Source of the DNA: Streptomyces tropicalis
Lineage (GTDB): Bacteria > Actinomycetota > Actinomycetes > Streptomycetales > Streptomycetaceae
Direction of reading: 5' to 3'
DNA length: 64,000 bases
NCBI RefSeq assembly: GCF_029269835.1
Contig: NZ_JARJBB010000001.1
Coordinates: forward strand, 310,001 to 374,000
Shown: one piece after another, positions 20,417 through 28,929 of the stretch
Numbering within the stretch: position 1 is the first letter of the stretch
Layout of the letters: every line of letters begins with the position of its first letter
Position numbers and translations under genes: made by a program
The notes under the pieces: generated by a model
The model's input: the letters and a program-made list of their open reading frames with translations, nothing else
Databases searched by the model: none
Told to the model about the DNA's origin: nothing

Positions 20417-20446
20417 GCGCCCTCCCCGGTCCCCCGGGGAGGGCGC
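20417..20446 (+). terminator. terminator after the DoxX gene
   Basis: GCGCCCTCCCCGG (20417-20429) pairs perfectly with CCGGGGAGGGCGC (20434-20446) around a TCCC loop, 15 bp after the DoxX stop codon. The 13-bp GC stem without a U run is typical of the genus. Confidence 0.8.
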
Positions 20447-20619
20447 CGTCGTACCCGGCGGCGACGGCCGTGAGGGACGTGTGCCGAGCGCACGAACCCC
20501 CGGTGAAGACGGCGCCGCGCCCCCGGCGTACGCTGTATGGCTGTTCACTGGCCGCCCCTGCCGCTCCCCCGCGACGTCGCGGCACGGTCCGGTCCACGGG
20601 GGGCGACACGGGAGTTTCG

Positions 20620-21255
20620 GTGCAGGCGAGTCTGGCGGGGGTGGGGTCGCTCACCGGCACTCCGTGGATCTACGTCGCGGTGGCGCTGTCCGTCCTGCTC
20701 GACGTCTTCCTGCCGGTGCTGCCCAGCGGCGTCCTGATCGTCGCCGCGGCCACGGCGGCGGCCGCGGGATCCGGCGCGGCGACGGCGCGGGTGCCCCACG
20801 ACGTGCCCGACATCCTCGCGCTGATCCTGTGCGCGGCCACCGCCTCGGTCCTGGGCGACCTGGTGGCGTACCGCCTGGCCCGGCGCGGCGGTACCCGGCT
20901 GGACCGCGCCATATCCCGCTCCCGCCGCCTGAGCACCGCCCAGGAACGACTCGGCACGGCCCTGTCCCGGGGCGGCGGCGCCCTGGTGGTCCTCGCCCGC
21001 TTCGCCCCCGCCGGACGCTCGGTCGTCTCCTTCAGCGCGGGGGCGACGCACCGCCGGGTGCGCGAGTTCCTCCCCTGGTCCGCCGTGGCCGGCCTGTCCT
21101 GGGCCACCTACAGCGCCGCCCTCGGCTACTTCGGCACCCGCTGGCTGGGCGCGGCCTGGCTGGCCACGGGGGTGTCGGTGGCGGCCCTGTTCGCCGCGGG
21201 CGCGGGGGCGGCGTACCTCGTCCGACGCGAGCCGAAGCCGGTGGAGGCGCCGTAG
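20620..21255 (+). CDS. DedA/VTT-domain membrane protein
   Basis: 211 residues from GTG 20620, with GGGAG six nt upstream. Features of the DedA (SNARE-associated/VTT) family are present: an N-terminal re-entrant region (ALSVLLDVFLPVLPSGVLIVAAA), the amphipathic segment with AYRLARRGG, the FARFAPAGRS-like box (LVVLARFAPAGRSVVSFSAGATHRRVREFLPWSAVAG), and two C-terminal helices. The conserved Arg in that box is intact. DedA proteins translocate lipids such as undecaprenyl phosphate or phosphatidylethanolamine across the membrane. About 160 nt separate it from the DoxX terminator, so it is probably transcribed on its own. Confidence 0.82.
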   Translation: MQASLAGVGSLTGTPWIYVAVALSVLLDVFLPVLPSGVLIVAAATAAAAGSGAATARVPHDVPDILALILCAATASVLGDLVAYRLARRGGTRLDRAISRSRRLSTAQERLGTALSRGGGALVVLARFAPAGRSVVSFSAGATHRRVREFLPWSAVAGLSWATYSAALGYFGTRWLGAAWLATGVSVAALFAAGAGAAYLVRREPKPVEAP

Positions 21256-21305
21256 CGCGGTGGAGGCGCAACGCGGTGGAGCCACAGCGCGGTGGAGGCG
21301 CAGCG
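21239..21305 (+). repeat. four degenerate ~16-bp tandem repeats at the 3' end of the DedA gene
   Basis: Copies of a unit resembling GCGCGGTGGAGGCGCA run from the last codons of the DedA gene into the intergenic sequence. The units differ at one to three positions. Slippage of such a repeat could vary the C-terminus (VEAP) of the protein. Confidence 0.55.
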
Positions 21306-21406
21306 CCGGTCGGAGCGGTCCCGGGGGGCGGTCCCCCGCCCCCGGCCCACCACGGCTCACGGTCCCGCCTGCTCCTGAGGCGTCCCGCCGGATGCGGACG
21401 GGTGGG

Positions 21407-21646
21407 CTACACCGGCCGTGCGGCCCGGGCCGTGTTCGGTCCGCGGACCTCCAGGCCCGCCAGCAGGTCGGCCGTGGCCGCGGTGACCGCCTCGACCGCC
21501 GTGTCGAAGACCTCGCGGTTGTGCGCGGCGGGCGCGCGGAACCCGGAGACCTTCCGCACGAACTGCAGCGCGGCCGCTCTGATCTCCTCCTCCGTCGCCT
21601 CCTCGGGCAGGGCGGGTGGACGCAGGGTCTTGATGCTCCGGCACAT
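21407..21646 (-). CDS. DUF2277 family protein
   Basis: 79 residues from ATG 21646. The start MCRSIKTLRPP and the helical core EEIRAAALQFVRKVSGFRAPAAHNREVFDTAVEAVTAATADLL are the signature of DUF2277, small cytosolic proteins (about 80 residues) of unknown function found across actinobacteria. The conserved Cys2 and the S-G-x-R-x-P motif are intact. It diverges from the MBL-fold gene with 63 bp between starts, where both promoters must lie. Confidence 0.87.
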   Translation of the reverse strand: MCRSIKTLRPPALPEEATEEEIRAAALQFVRKVSGFRAPAAHNREVFDTAVEAVTAATADLLAGLEVRGPNTARAARPV

Positions 21647-21709
21647 GCCCCCAGTCTCCCCCGGCCGGAGCGGAGGGAATACCCCCGCACCGGCGCCCCT
21701 TGCACGGGC

Positions 21710-22507
21710 ATGACGACGCTGGAGATCACGTACGTGGGCGGGCCGACCGCGGTCCTCACGCTCGGCGGCCTGCGCCTGCTCACCGACCCCACCTTCGACG
21801 GCCCGGGCGAGTACCCCGTCGGGCGGCGCACCCTGGTGAAGACGGCCGCCCCGGCGCTGACGGCCGAGGACGCCGGTCCGCCCGACGCGGTGCTGCTCTC
21901 CCACGACCAGCACCCGGACAACCTCGACACGGCAGGCCGCGCCCTGGTCGCCGGCGCCCGCCTGGTGCTGTCGACGGCGTCCGCCGCGGCCCGGCTCGGG
22001 GGCCCGGTGCGGGCCCTGCCGTCCTGGACGCACACCGACCTGCCGCGCCCCGGCGGCGGCGCCCTGCGGGTCACCGCCGTGCCCGCCCTGCACGGTCCCG
22101 CCGGTTCCGAGCCCGTGGTCGGCGAGGTCACCGGCTTCGTCCTGTCCGGTGCCGGGCTGCCCAGGGTGTACGTCAGCGGCGACAACGCGTCCCTGGACGT
22201 GGTCCGCGAGATCGCCGAGCGCGAGGGCCCGGTCGACGTCGCGCTGCTCTTCGCCGGTGCCGCCCGCACCCCGCTCGTGCCCGACGCCCCGCTCACCCTG
22301 ACCAGCGGGCAGGCCGCCGAGGCCGCCCGCCTCCTCGGCGCCCGCCATGTCGTGCCCCTGCACTTCGAGCACTGGGCGCACTTCACCGAGGGCGGCCCGG
22401 AGCTGAGCAGGGCGTTCGCGGCCGCCGGTCCCACCGGGCGCCTGCACCTGCTCGCCCCCGGGGAATCCGTCCGCCTGCCGGACGCCCCGGCGTCCCGTCC
22501 GGCATGA
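21710..22507 (+). CDS. MBL-fold metal-dependent hydrolase (UlaG-like)
   Basis: 265 residues from ATG 21710. The metal site motif is LLSHDQHPDNLD near residues 64-75, a variant of HxHxDxxD. Later ligands appear as a His in VTAVPALHGPAG, an Asp in VYVSGDNASLD and a terminal His in HVVPLHFEHWAHF. The N-terminus EITYVGGPTAVLTLGGLRLLTDPTF is typical of UlaG-like lactonase/phosphodiesterase members. It is a soluble enzyme with an unknown substrate. A clear Shine-Dalgarno site is lacking. It is followed after 53 bp by the ketopantoate-reductase-like gene on the same strand, so co-transcription is likely. Confidence 0.85.
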   Translation: MTTLEITYVGGPTAVLTLGGLRLLTDPTFDGPGEYPVGRRTLVKTAAPALTAEDAGPPDAVLLSHDQHPDNLDTAGRALVAGARLVLSTASAAARLGGPVRALPSWTHTDLPRPGGGALRVTAVPALHGPAGSEPVVGEVTGFVLSGAGLPRVYVSGDNASLDVVREIAEREGPVDVALLFAGAARTPLVPDAPLTLTSGQAAEAARLLGARHVVPLHFEHWAHFTEGGPELSRAFAAAGPTGRLHLLAPGESVRLPDAPASRPA

Positions 22508-22560
22508 TCGTCCGCGAGGCGGCCACCGTCCCGGGGCCGACCGACGAGAGGAACGTCCGC

Positions 22561-23601
22561 ATGGCGAACGACACGACCGGCCACGGCACGAACGGGCCGG
22601 ACACGAACGGGCAGGGCTCCCGGCCCGGCCACGGCACGGCCGGGCGGAACACGACCGAGCCCGCCGCACCGGAGGACGGTTCGGCGGGGAAGGACCCGGC
22701 GGGGAACCGCCCGGCAACCGTGGCCGTGCTCGGTCCCGGCGGTGTGGGCGGCCTGCTCGCCGCCCTGCTCGCGCGGGCCGGGCACCGGGTGGTCTGCCTG
22801 GCCGGCGACGACACCGTCCGGGTCCTGCGCGAACGCGGAATCCGGGTCCGCAGCGGGCAGTTCGGCGACTTCACGGCCCGGGTCGAGGCGGACACCGAAC
22901 TGCGCGAACCGGTCGACGCGTGCCTGATCGCCGTCAAGCAGACGGCCCTCGCGCCCGCACTCGAGCGCGTTCCGGCGCGGGCGCTGGGCGATGCGCTCCT
23001 CGTCCCCTTCCTCAACGGCGTCGAGCACCCCGCCGCGCTGCGGGAGCACCACCGCCCGGACCGGGTGGCGCCCGCGGTGATCCGCGTGGAGTCGACGCGC
23101 GTGGCCCCGGGAGTGATCGAGCACGGCAGCCCCTTCGCCGAGGTCGACCTGGCCGGCGACCCCGTGCCGCGGGCCCGCCTGGACGCGCTCGCCGCCGCCC
23201 TCGGAGCCGCCGGCCCGGACACCCGCGTCCTGGAGGACGAATCGGCGGCGCTGTGGGCGAAGTTGGCCTTCCTCGCGCCCTTCGCCCTGCTCACCACCCG
23301 GCACCGGGTGCCGCTGGGGGACGTCCGCGCCCGCCACCGCGAGGAGCTGACGGAGCTGGTGCGGGAGACCGCCGCGGTGAGCGGCGCCTGCGGCGGCCCG
23401 GCCGACGCGGCCGGCGTACTCGCCCGCTACGACGCCTTCCCGCCGGGCGCGAAGTCCTCGATGCAGCGGGACGCCGAGGCCGGGCGCCCCCTGGAGCTGG
23501 ACGCGATCGGCGGCGCCCTGCTCCGCGCGGCCGGCCGTCACGGGGTGCCCGTGCCGGTCACCGCGCGCCTGGTGGAGGATGTGCGGGCCGCCGGCCGCTG
23601 A
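22561..23601 (+). CDS. 2-dehydropantoate 2-reductase family oxidoreductase
   Basis: 346 residues from ATG 22561, with GAGAGGAA upstream. The NADPH Rossmann motif VAVLGPGGVGGLLAALLARAGH begins near residue 54. It is preceded by a ~50-residue Gly/Asn/Thr-rich extension not found in ordinary PanE (about 300 residues). The catalytic Lys lies in CLIAVKQTAL near 124. The C-terminal ApbA domain holds LWAKLAFLAPFALLTT, and the substrate-binding SS lies in PGAKSSMQRDAEAGRPLELDAIGG. Ketopantoate reductases reduce 2-dehydropantoate to pantoate for coenzyme A. Actinobacteria carry several paralogues, so the true substrate is uncertain. Confidence 0.83.
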   Translation: MANDTTGHGTNGPDTNGQGSRPGHGTAGRNTTEPAAPEDGSAGKDPAGNRPATVAVLGPGGVGGLLAALLARAGHRVVCLAGDDTVRVLRERGIRVRSGQFGDFTARVEADTELREPVDACLIAVKQTALAPALERVPARALGDALLVPFLNGVEHPAALREHHRPDRVAPAVIRVESTRVAPGVIEHGSPFAEVDLAGDPVPRARLDALAAALGAAGPDTRVLEDESAALWAKLAFLAPFALLTTRHRVPLGDVRARHREELTELVRETAAVSGACGGPADAAGVLARYDAFPPGAKSSMQRDAEAGRPLELDAIGGALLRAAGRHGVPVPVTARLVEDVRAAGR

Positions 23602-23625
23602 GGGACCGCCGGGCCGGTCGGCGCG

Positions 23626-24135
23626 TCAGGGAGCCAGGTCGAGCCGCCAGTCGTTCGATCTGATCCAGTGCCCCTTCGGATACTCGAACCGGACGGGACC
23701 CCGCAGCGTGAAACCGGCCCGGCGGCACACCGCGTTCGAGGCGGCGTGCTCCTCACCGGGATAGGCGTGCAGATACCGGTGCCGTCCGGCGGCCCGCGCC
23801 GCCCCGGCCACGGCCCGCGCCGCCCGCACCGCGAAGCCGCGCCCCTGGAAGACGGGCAGCACGCCCCACCCTGCCTCCCAGACGGTGCGCCCCTGCCACT
23901 CCCGCTCCCAGAAGCCCACGGACCCGACGGTGTCCCCCTCGTCCGCCGACACCACCCGGTACATCCGCCCCGCCGCGAGCCCCAGATAGCGCCGGTGCCG
24001 CGCCGCGAGCTGCTCCTCGGTCTCGGGGCCGCCCAGGTGGGCCGTCATCTCCGCGCTGTTGAGCAGCCGCAGCAGCCGCCGGTCGTCCTCGGACCAGGGC
24101 TCCAGCCGCACCTGACCCCCACTCGCCTCGTCCAT
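23626..24135 (-). CDS. GNAT acetyltransferase (RimJ/RimL-like)
   Basis: 169 residues from ATG 24135. The start has no strong ribosome-binding site, and a longer N-terminus is possible. The sequence begins VRLEPWSEDDRRLLRLLN and contains GWGVLPVFQGRGFAVRAARAVAGAA, with the Q-G-R-G-F-A acetyl-CoA loop near 98-103. ASNAVCRRAGFTLRGPVRFEYPKGHW follows, the motif B pattern of GNATs that modify protein N-termini or small substrates. It converges with the ketopantoate-reductase-like gene, leaving 24 bp. No promoter is evident. Confidence 0.83.
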   Translation of the reverse strand: MDEASGGQVRLEPWSEDDRRLLRLLNSAEMTAHLGGPETEEQLAARHRRYLGLAAGRMYRVVSADEGDTVGSVGFWEREWQGRTVWEAGWGVLPVFQGRGFAVRAARAVAGAARAAGRHRYLHAYPGEEHAASNAVCRRAGFTLRGPVRFEYPKGHWIRSNDWRLDLAP

Positions 24136-24273
24136 GGGGAACACCGTAGGGCAGGGGTACGACAACGGACCGGAGACGGCCACCGGGGCCGCGGGGGACG
24201 TCCCGGCCACTCGTTCGCGTGAACTCCCGTGCGGAACTCGCTTCACTAATTCGAACAGGCGTACCATTGTGCT

Positions 24274-24663
24274 GTGGCTACGACCTACGACTTCCCGAGT
24301 GATCTCCGCACCGGCCAGGAGGAGCTGCACCAGGTCAGGTCCGAGCTGTCGGCCCTGCTCAAGCGGCTTCCCTGGTCGGTCGAGCCACTGGACGGTTTCA
24401 GTGACGGCGGCGGCTGGCGCAAGATGGAGCGCCCCGCCTCCCCGGGCTGGACGGCCGACGAGCAGGCGGAGGTCGAGAAGCTCCGGCGCCGGGAGCACGA
24501 GCTGGCGGTGTTCGTGACCACGCACCGCTTCTGGTCGGAGCTCGCCGGGCCGGACCGCGTCGAGGCCCGCTCCCGCCTGAAGCACGCGGGGACCGGCGAG
24601 GCGCCCCCGGACGCCCCGGACGGCACCACCGACACGACGATCACCCAGGAAGCCGACGCATGA
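24274..24663 (+). CDS. conserved hypothetical protein, probably translated leaderless
   Basis: 129 residues from GTG 24274. There is no Shine-Dalgarno sequence, but TACCAT (24262-24267) lies six nt before the GTG, as expected for a leaderless transcript. The protein is soluble, with the central helical part ELHQVRSELSALLKRLPWSVEPLDGF and EQAEVEKLRRREHELAVFVTTHRFWSEL, and an acidic/Thr-rich tail. I do not recognise a named domain. Its stop overlaps the start of the DUF952 gene (ATGA), so the two are translationally coupled and may work together. Confidence 0.7.
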   Translation: MATTYDFPSDLRTGQEELHQVRSELSALLKRLPWSVEPLDGFSDGGGWRKMERPASPGWTADEQAEVEKLRRREHELAVFVTTHRFWSELAGPDRVEARSRLKHAGTGEAPPDAPDGTTDTTITQEADA

Positions 24664-25022
24664 TCTACCACGTGGTTCCGCTCGCCGAGTGGGACACCGC
24701 CCCCGACCGCCCGTACGCACCCGCATCCCTCGCCGAGGACGGCTTCGTGCACTGCTCCCCGGACGAGCGGACCACGCTCGCCGTCGTCAACGCCTTCTAC
24801 CGGTCGGCGCCCCGGCCGCTGCTGGCACTGCTCCTCGACGAGGACCGGCTCGGCTCCCGGCTGGAGTGGGAGGCCGCCGACCCCGCGCCGCCGCCGGGGG
24901 CCACCGAGGGCGTCGCCTTCCCGCACGTGTTCGGGCCCATAGACCGGGGCGCGGTGGTGCGCGTCCTGGAGGTCCGCTGGGACGGGGAGGGCCGGGCGGC
25001 CTCGCTGGCGGAGGCCGGCTGA
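24660..25022 (+). CDS. DUF952 domain protein
   Basis: 120 residues from ATG 24660. The conserved blocks are MIYHVVPLAEWD, SLAEDGFVHCSPDERTTLAVVNAFY (with the family's His-Cys), LLLDEDRLGSRLEWE, and FPHVFGPIDRGAVVRVLEV. DUF952 proteins resemble a small-molecule-binding or glutathione-S-transferase-associated fold and have no proven reaction. The gene overlaps the preceding one by four bases (ATGA) and is followed 12 bp later by a strong hairpin, so it ends a two-gene operon. Confidence 0.88.
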   Translation: MIYHVVPLAEWDTAPDRPYAPASLAEDGFVHCSPDERTTLAVVNAFYRSAPRPLLALLLDEDRLGSRLEWEAADPAPPPGATEGVAFPHVFGPIDRGAVVRVLEVRWDGEGRAASLAEAG

Positions 25023-25033
25023 GGATGCGCGAA

Positions 25034-25072
25034 GGGCCCGGACCGCGGGGAGTGCCCCGCCGGTCCGAGCCC
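25034..25072. terminator. terminator between the DUF952 gene and tRNA-Val
   Basis: GGGCCCGGACCG (25034-25045) pairs with CGGTCCGAGCCC (25061-25072) with one mismatch, and an inner CGGGG/CCCCG stem extends the arm. It stands between the DUF952 stop and the oppositely oriented tRNA gene and can serve both. Confidence 0.75.
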
Positions 25073-25092
25073 TGATCGCCGGGTCTCCCCGC

Positions 25093-25167
<75 letters not shown>

Positions 25168-25210
25168 GAGACGAACCGACAGCCTACCTTGCCGTGCGCG
25201 CCGCCCTGCA

Positions 25211-25236
25211 AACCCCCGCAGCGGGGTGCGGGGGTT
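25211..25236. terminator. 10-bp perfect hairpin upstream of tRNA-Val and the DUF4097 gene
   Basis: AACCCCCGCA (25211-25220) pairs with TGCGGGGGTT (25227-25236) around GCGGGG. It lies between the diverging tRNA and the lipoprotein gene, so it may be a regulatory or boundary structure rather than a terminator of either gene. Confidence 0.4.
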
Positions 25237-25367
25237 GTCCCCACCACGGGTGCGGAAGCCCGCCGGATTCCCCACGGGCCCCGCACCGCCTAGCGTCGGG
25301 GCGGTCGCAGCCGCGCAGGGCCCGCCGTCGCACCGGGGGCCTGCCGTCGTACCAGGGGGAGACCGTC

Positions 25368-26138
25368 ATGAGCCGCACCGTTCCCGTCCGCGCCCTCGCA
25401 CTCGCCGGCGCCGTCGCCGTGCTCGCCGCCGGGGCCACCGCCTGCGGCGCCTCCGCGGACGACGACCGGCACCCCGACCACCGGTCCTTCGCCCTGACCG
25501 GCCGCACCCTGACGGTGGACTCCGACGACTCGGCGCTGGAGGTCGTCACCGCGGACACCGGCGGGCCGGGGACGGTCCGGGTCACCCGCTGGTTCGAGGG
25601 GTCCACCGTGGTCGGCGGCACCCCCCGGACCACCTGGACCATGGACGGCGACCGGCTCGTGCTGCGGATGACGTGCTCCGGCGTCCTCACCTCCTGCTCG
25701 GCGCGGCACCGCATCGAGGTGCCGCGGGGCGTCGCCGTGAAGGTCGAGGACGGGGACGGGAGCGTCCTCGCCCAAGGGTTCGCCGAGCCGCTGACCATCA
25801 GGACGGGCGACGGGGCGGTGCACGTGCGGGACACCTCCGGACCGGTGGACCTGACGTCCGGGGACGGCTCGGTGCGGGCCGAGGTGACCTCGCGGCGGGT
25901 GCGGGTGGTCACCGCCGACGGGGGGATCGACCTCGAACTGGGCGCCGTGCCCGACCGGGTGGACTCGCAGTCCGGGGACGGCTCCGTCACCGTGGCCCTG
26001 CCCCGGGCCGTGTACCGGGTGAGCACGGCGAGCGGGGACGGCACCGTCCGTGTCGGGGTACCCCGCGACGACACGGCATCCCACGTGGTGTCCGTGCGCA
26101 GCGGTGACGGAGACATCACGGTGCGCACGGCGAACTGA
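25368..26138 (+). CDS. DUF4097 beta-repeat lipoprotein
   Basis: 256 residues from ATG 25368, with GGGGGAG seven nt upstream. An N-terminal signal (VRALALAGAVAVLAAGATACG) ends in a lipobox-like ATAC with the acylated Cys near residue 26. The rest is a right-handed beta-solenoid of DUF4097 repeats, each turn marked by S/G-GDGS/D-V-x-V (residues roughly 125-255). The protein should sit on the outer face of the cytoplasmic membrane as an adhesin-like or scaffold surface protein. DUF4097 members often accompany stress and envelope regulators, but no regulator is adjacent. A TAGCGT -10-like element lies near 25292. Confidence 0.83.
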   Translation: MSRTVPVRALALAGAVAVLAAGATACGASADDDRHPDHRSFALTGRTLTVDSDDSALEVVTADTGGPGTVRVTRWFEGSTVVGGTPRTTWTMDGDRLVLRMTCSGVLTSCSARHRIEVPRGVAVKVEDGDGSVLAQGFAEPLTIRTGDGAVHVRDTSGPVDLTSGDGSVRAEVTSRRVRVVTADGGIDLELGAVPDRVDSQSGDGSVTVALPRAVYRVSTASGDGTVRVGVPRDDTASHVVSVRSGDGDITVRTAN

Positions 26139-26212
26139 CCGGCCCGTGTGTTCGTCCTTCCGTGGTGGGAGAATGACTCCACCCAGGGCGATCCACAGCA
26201 CGGGAGAGGGAT

Positions 26213-27604
26213 GTGACGGCGACACCGGCGACACCGTCCGAGCCGCACTCGCCGTATCGACGGCCACGGCACCGGCCCGCCCCCGCGGCGGTCCGGGACG
26301 TCCTGACCCTGCTGGTGCTGCCGGCCCTCGCCGCCCTGGCGCTGCCGGCCGCGTTCGCCGGCGGCGGCACCCGGCGCTGGTTCGGGGGGCGGGCCGAGAG
26401 CCAGCGGGCCGAGGCGCAGGCCGCCAAGGACGCCGCCGCGGCCGCGTTCTACGAACTGGACACCGCCCAGCGCGATCTGCGGATCTCGATGGAGACGATC
26501 ACCGCGGTCGACGACTCCCCGGCCGCCCGCCGCGCGGTGGCCGACTTCGAGGCGCTCGGCCGGCGCATCGACGAGGTGAGTCAGCGCTACATCCAGGCCG
26601 TCGACGCGCAGGACCTGGACCGGGACGGCCTGGAGGCCTCGGTGGCGGCCCGGGCCCGTACGGAGCTGACCGGCGCCAAGGACGAGCTGCTGCGGGTCCG
26701 GCAGGAGCTGGACCGTTTCGCCTCCGGTCTGGGGCCGTTGCTCGGCAAGGCCGAGACGCAGCTGGCCCGGCTGGCGCCCGCCGTGGAGCGGGCCCGGCAG
26801 GCCCTGCTCGCCGCGAGCAACGCCCTGGACGGCGCACGAGGGGCGGGCATCGGCGCGGACGACCTGGCCGCCCGGCTGGCCGCCCTCTCCCCGGAGCTGA
26901 CCCGGCTGAACCAGGGCGCCGGGCAGCACGGCGCGCCGCAGACGCTGGAGCGCGCCGAGCGGGTCGCGCGGGAGGCGGAGGCGATCCGGGCGGAGGCGGA
27001 GCGGCTGCCGGAGAAGGCCGCCGAGATCGACCGCCGGCTGGTCTCGCTGCGGACCCGGGCGCAGGCGCTGACCACGCGGACCGGGCAGGTCGAGCCGGTC
27101 CTGAGCGAGCTGCGGCGCCGGTTCGCGGCCGCCTGCTGGCAGGACCTGCAGCAGGTGCCGGGGCAGGCCGCCGAGGACGTGCGGCAGGCGGAGCGGAAGC
27201 TGACGGAGGCGCAGGCGGCACGGGACGCGCAGCGCTGGCCGGACGCGTCCGCGCTGCTGTCGACGGTCCGTGCGCTGCTGAACACCACCGACGAGGCGGT
27301 GTCGGCGGCCGCGGACCGGCTCGCACGGCTCAACGCCGTGCAGAAGGACCCGCAGGCGGAGGTGGAGCGGACCCGGTTCGCGATCCGGGACGCCCAGCGG
27401 CTGGCGATGACGGGCCGGACGGCGCCCGACCCGCGGCACGCCCGCCCGCTGGACGACTCGGTGGCGCGGCTGGACCGCGCGGTGGCCGCGCTGGAGGGCC
27501 GCCATCCCGACTACTGGCACTTCCTGACGGAGACCGGGGAGGTGCGGCGGACGGCGGCCGACGTGGTCGCGCGGATCCGTGAGGAGCGGGGAGCCGGCCA
27601 CTGA
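26213..27604 (+). CDS. membrane-anchored coiled-coil protein
   Basis: 463 residues from GTG 26213, preceded by GGGAGAGGG. A basic proline-rich N-terminus leads into one hydrophobic segment (VLTLLVLPALAALALPAAFAGGG, about residues 29-52). The remaining ~410 residues are almost entirely helical and Ala/Arg/Glu-rich with heptad-like spacing (for example RAERVAREAEAIRAEAERL and RQAERKLTEAQAARDAQ), so a long coiled coil is likely. No catalytic motif is visible. The layout resembles septation-ring or cytoskeleton-associated proteins, but the match is only architectural. It is 74 bp downstream of the DUF4097 lipoprotein and may share its transcript. Confidence 0.72.
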   Translation: MTATPATPSEPHSPYRRPRHRPAPAAVRDVLTLLVLPALAALALPAAFAGGGTRRWFGGRAESQRAEAQAAKDAAAAAFYELDTAQRDLRISMETITAVDDSPAARRAVADFEALGRRIDEVSQRYIQAVDAQDLDRDGLEASVAARARTELTGAKDELLRVRQELDRFASGLGPLLGKAETQLARLAPAVERARQALLAASNALDGARGAGIGADDLAARLAALSPELTRLNQGAGQHGAPQTLERAERVAREAEAIRAEAERLPEKAAEIDRRLVSLRTRAQALTTRTGQVEPVLSELRRRFAAACWQDLQQVPGQAAEDVRQAERKLTEAQAARDAQRWPDASALLSTVRALLNTTDEAVSAAADRLARLNAVQKDPQAEVERTRFAIRDAQRLAMTGRTAPDPRHARPLDDSVARLDRAVAALEGRHPDYWHFLTETGEVRRTAADVVARIREERGAGH

Positions 27605-27621
27605 CGGCCCGGCTCCCGCTC
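27584..27621. terminator. hairpin overlapping the stop of the coiled-coil gene
   Basis: GAGCGGGGAGCCGG (27584-27597) pairs with CCGGCTCCCGCTC (27609-27621) with one bulged base. It spans the stop codon and lies just before the convergent amidase gene ends at 27636, so it can terminate both. Confidence 0.55.
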
Positions 27622-27635
27622 CCGCAGGGCACCGG

Positions 27636-28820
27636 TCAGGTGCGGTACGCGTAGTACGCCGCGGTCGGGTACGACGCGATGATGCTGGCCACCGAACGGT
27701 TGTAGGTGTTGGTGGAGTGGTACGTCACGTACGGCACGCCCTGCGGGCTGCGGTAGGTGACGATCATGGAGTGGTCCTTCGACCCGTCCTTGTTGAAGTC
27801 CATCTGCAGCACGTCGCCGACGTCCAGCTGGTAGACGTTCGCCAGGCTGGTGACGCGCTGGGAGGACAGGGCGAACCAGGAGAACTCGTTGACGCCGACG
27901 AACGAGTCCGACTGGATGTCGGCGGTGCCGAACCACTTGTGGTAGTCGGACGTGTAGCCGGGAACGTGCTTCCAGCCGCCCGCCTTCAGGGTCTGGCTGA
28001 CGAAGTTGGTGCAGTCGCCGCCGGCCCCCTGCCCGTTGTAGTTCGGGTAGGCGGGGTTGTAGTTGTTCCAGTACTTGGCCGCGTAGGCGGCCATGGCACG
28101 GTAGTCGTAGGTGCCGCCGGTCAGCTTCTTCGGCTTCGACGGGGCAGGCCACGACGTGGACGAGCGGGTCGCCTCGGGCGGGCCGGAGTCGGCGGTGGCC
28201 GGCGCGGCGACGGCCGGCTTGGCGACCTGGTTGACGGCGAGGTAGCCGTCGTCGGTGTCGCGGATGCCGGTGAGCTGCCAGTCCCCCTGGCGGTCGGCCT
28301 TGAAGGTCAGCTCGTGGTGCGCCTGGAAACCGGTCGTCCTCGGCTCGGTGCCCTTGACCTTCTCGTAGGTCAGGGTCGTGTTCTCGGTGACGTCGACGGT
28401 GGCCCGGCGGCCCTTCACCTGCGTGGCGTCCAGCGTGACGCTGGTGGCGGCGGCGCTGTACTTCTCGCCGAGCTGTGCCAGCCGGGACTTGCGGCCGCGC
28501 AACTGGGACAGCGCGGAGCTCTCCTGGTGGGACTGCGTGCCGGAGAGCTTGACCCGGCCGGAGAAGCCCGACGTGCGCGGGTGCCGCGCCGTGTCCCCGC
28601 CCTTGGCGTCGTCCACCAGGGCCTGGGTGCGGTCGGTGAAGACCGCGTCCGCCAGACGCTGGAAGGTCGCCTTCGTCGCCGGGTCGACCGTCGGGTCGTC
28701 CACGACGGCCGCCCCCGCGGTCCAGTTGGGCACCAGGGCCACGCCCGCGACGACCGAGGCGGCCGCTGCGCCGACTATGGCCGCACGGCTGCGCTTACGG
28801 CTCAATCTTCTCGATTTCAA
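27636..28820 (-). CDS. secreted amidase-domain protein (Amidase_6)
   Basis: 394 residues from TTG 28820, with GAGGGGA eight nt upstream. A basic signal peptide (KSRRLSRKRSRAAIVGAAAASVVAGVALV) directs export. A ~180-residue region of beta-strand character follows. The C-terminal Amidase_6 domain is a cysteine-peptidase-like fold: YDYRAMAAYAAKYWNNYNPAYPNY, then GGDCTNFVSQTLKAGGW with nucleophile Cys270. DHSMIVTY supplies the His, and YHSTNTYNRS near the end completes the site. It probably cleaves peptide or amide bonds in cell-wall peptides. It is the last of three same-strand envelope genes, though separated by 109 bp from the deacetylase. Confidence 0.85.
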   Translation of the reverse strand: MKSRRLSRKRSRAAIVGAAAASVVAGVALVPNWTAGAAVVDDPTVDPATKATFQRLADAVFTDRTQALVDDAKGGDTARHPRTSGFSGRVKLSGTQSHQESSALSQLRGRKSRLAQLGEKYSAAATSVTLDATQVKGRRATVDVTENTTLTYEKVKGTEPRTTGFQAHHELTFKADRQGDWQLTGIRDTDDGYLAVNQVAKPAVAAPATADSGPPEATRSSTSWPAPSKPKKLTGGTYDYRAMAAYAAKYWNNYNPAYPNYNGQGAGGDCTNFVSQTLKAGGWKHVPGYTSDYHKWFGTADIQSDSFVGVNEFSWFALSSQRVTSLANVYQLDVGDVLQMDFNKDGSKDHSMIVTYRSPQGVPYVTYHSTNTYNRSVASIIASYPTAAYYAYRT

Positions 28821-28929
28821 TGATGTTCCCCTCTACGCCGGTACTCCTACCGGGCGTTCGCATCTTCGCACGGCCCACGGGACGGTTGTGAAGAGGGGAT
28901 GCACAAGTGGAATCGGACTGTTTCAGGCG

